A DNA stretch of 5,979 nt, from NCBI GenBank assembly GCA_002405485.1, contig DHLW01000195.1:26438-32416 (forward strand), read 5' to 3'. Below are positions 5,454 to 5,979 of this stretch, piece by piece. This DNA comes from Phycisphaerales bacterium UBA4658 (GTDB taxonomy: Bacteria > Planctomycetota > Phycisphaerae > Phycisphaerales > UBA1924). A program made the translations under genes and the position numbers. The first letter of the stretch is position 1. The number at the start of each line of letters is the position of its first letter. The notes below the pieces were generated by a model. The model saw only the letters and a list, made by a program, of their open reading frames with translations, made no database searches and was not told the DNA's origin.

Positions 5454-5979
5454 ATGAAGTCGCGATCGGTCTCGGGCTGGCGCTTGCTCTTGCTCGCGGG
5501 TGCAGTGTCGGCGGCGGGCGTGGGTGCGTGGCAAGCGACGGCGCGAGCCCAGCCCGGCGACGGCGTGTTGCCGACGCTTCCGGTTGCTGGCGGCCGGGCG
5601 GCTCGGCAGGCCGAGCAGTCGGGCGTGGTGCAGCCGAGCCCCATGCCCCCCTCGCCCGCAGCGGTGGATCAACTGCTGGGCGCGTCGTTTCTGACCGACG
5701 AGCAGCGGAAGGACCGTCGCGTGCAGTTCGGGCGGTACACGTCGGAGGATCTGGACACGCCAGCGCGAGCGGCGCGTGCGGCCCTGGTGCGCGGGGCGTA
5801 TGACGACCCGTCGCTGCTTGCTCAGGACGCCGATCCGCTGGACCGGGCAGAAGCGGCGCTTCGTCGCGGCGAGCATGACGTCGCGCTGCAAGCGATCGCG
5901 GAGCAGACCGCTCCCAGGGCGATTCGGCTGCGGGTGGAAGCACTGGAGGAACTCGGGCGCGCCGACGAGGCGGTGCGGA
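5454..5979 (+). CDS. Exported helical-repeat (TPR-like) protein, 3' end outside window
   Basis: The first 175 residues of a protein that runs off the window edge with no stop codon. Seen: an N-terminal signal peptide, MKSRS followed by a Leu/Ala/Val core with ARAQ|PG as the probable cleavage site around residue 33; then a low-complexity Ala/Pro/Gln-rich stretch to about 70; then helical sequence. The segment at about 128-175, with RAEAALRRGEHDVALQAIAEQ followed by AIRLRVEALEELGRADEAV, has the small/large residue spacing and helix-turn-helix pairs typical of tetratricopeptide repeats, which mediate protein-protein contacts. It is probably periplasmic or surface-associated. It follows the LolA-like gene in the same direction by 105 bases and has the strongest ribosome site in the window. 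Codon use fits a real gene throughout. No enzymatic domain is visible in this part; the missing C-terminal portion could hold one. Confidence 0.8.
   Translation, partial: MKSRSVSGWRLLLLAGAVSAAGVGAWQATARAQPGDGVLPTLPVAGGRAARQAEQSGVVQPSPMPPSPAAVDQLLGASFLTDEQRKDRRVQFGRYTSEDLDTPARAARAALVRGAYDDPSLLAQDADPLDRAEAALRRGEHDVALQAIAEQTAPRAIRLRVEALEELGRADEAVR

Noticed and set aside
3639..5891. 750-codon open frame on the - strand opposite ruvX, the LolA-like and the TPR-like genes
   Set aside because: It would overlap three supported genes and the nuoB start; composition is Arg/Pro/His-rich and no domain is seen. It is a GC-driven shadow.
1..5979. tRNA, rRNA, CRISPR array, insertion sequence or toxin-antitoxin pair
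   Set aside because: No regular repeat-spacer pattern, transposase motif, terminal inverted repeats, cloverleaf or small paired genes were seen on either strand.

Overview
This GC-rich window, with G or C at most third codon positions, looks like bacterial chromosome. My best guess is a planctomycete, possibly of the Phycisphaerae type. The guess rests on the GC-rich codon use, short operons, and several exported proteins with Ala/Pro/Gln-rich linkers behind the signal peptide, next to ordinary housekeeping genes. It is an inference from gene style, not from a marker gene. I see no mobile element, CRISPR array, tRNA or rRNA.

Layout, left to right. (1) 1-157 is a leader with no firmly supported gene, ending in a small GC hairpin beside a start codon. 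(2) 158-1711 (+) encodes a YdhS/COG4529-type FAD/NAD(P)-binding flavoprotein. (3) 1712-1916 is a 205-base gap with a 7-bp hairpin and the Shine-Dalgarno of the next gene. (4) 1917-2993 (+) encodes an exported thioredoxin-fold protein that appears to hold two thioredoxin domains, only the first with CxxC. (5) 3028-3057 is a perfect 13-bp hairpin between convergent genes, the clearest terminator here. (6) 3109-3678 (-) is nuoB, the complex I subunit that holds cluster N2, with no nuoA or nuoC beside it. (7) 3679-3824 is a divergent promoter region. (8) 3825-4310 (+) is ruvX/yqgF, the pre-16S rRNA nuclease family. (9) 4371-5348 (+) encodes an exported protein with LolA-like features. (10) 5454 to the window end (+) is the start of an exported helical-repeat (TPR-like) protein, cut by the edge.

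The genes do not form one obvious pathway. Three of the six (thioredoxin-like, LolA-like, TPR-like) are predicted to work outside the cytoplasmic membrane. nuoB and ruvX are core cytoplasmic or membrane-associated functions that seem to have been separated from their usual partners. ruvX, the LolA-like gene and the TPR-like gene run in the same direction with gaps of 60 and 105 bases and may be partly co-transcribed. The points most worth a second look are the degenerate second thioredoxin domain, the solitary nuoB and the oversized LolA-like protein. I found no convincing sign of a wholly new system.
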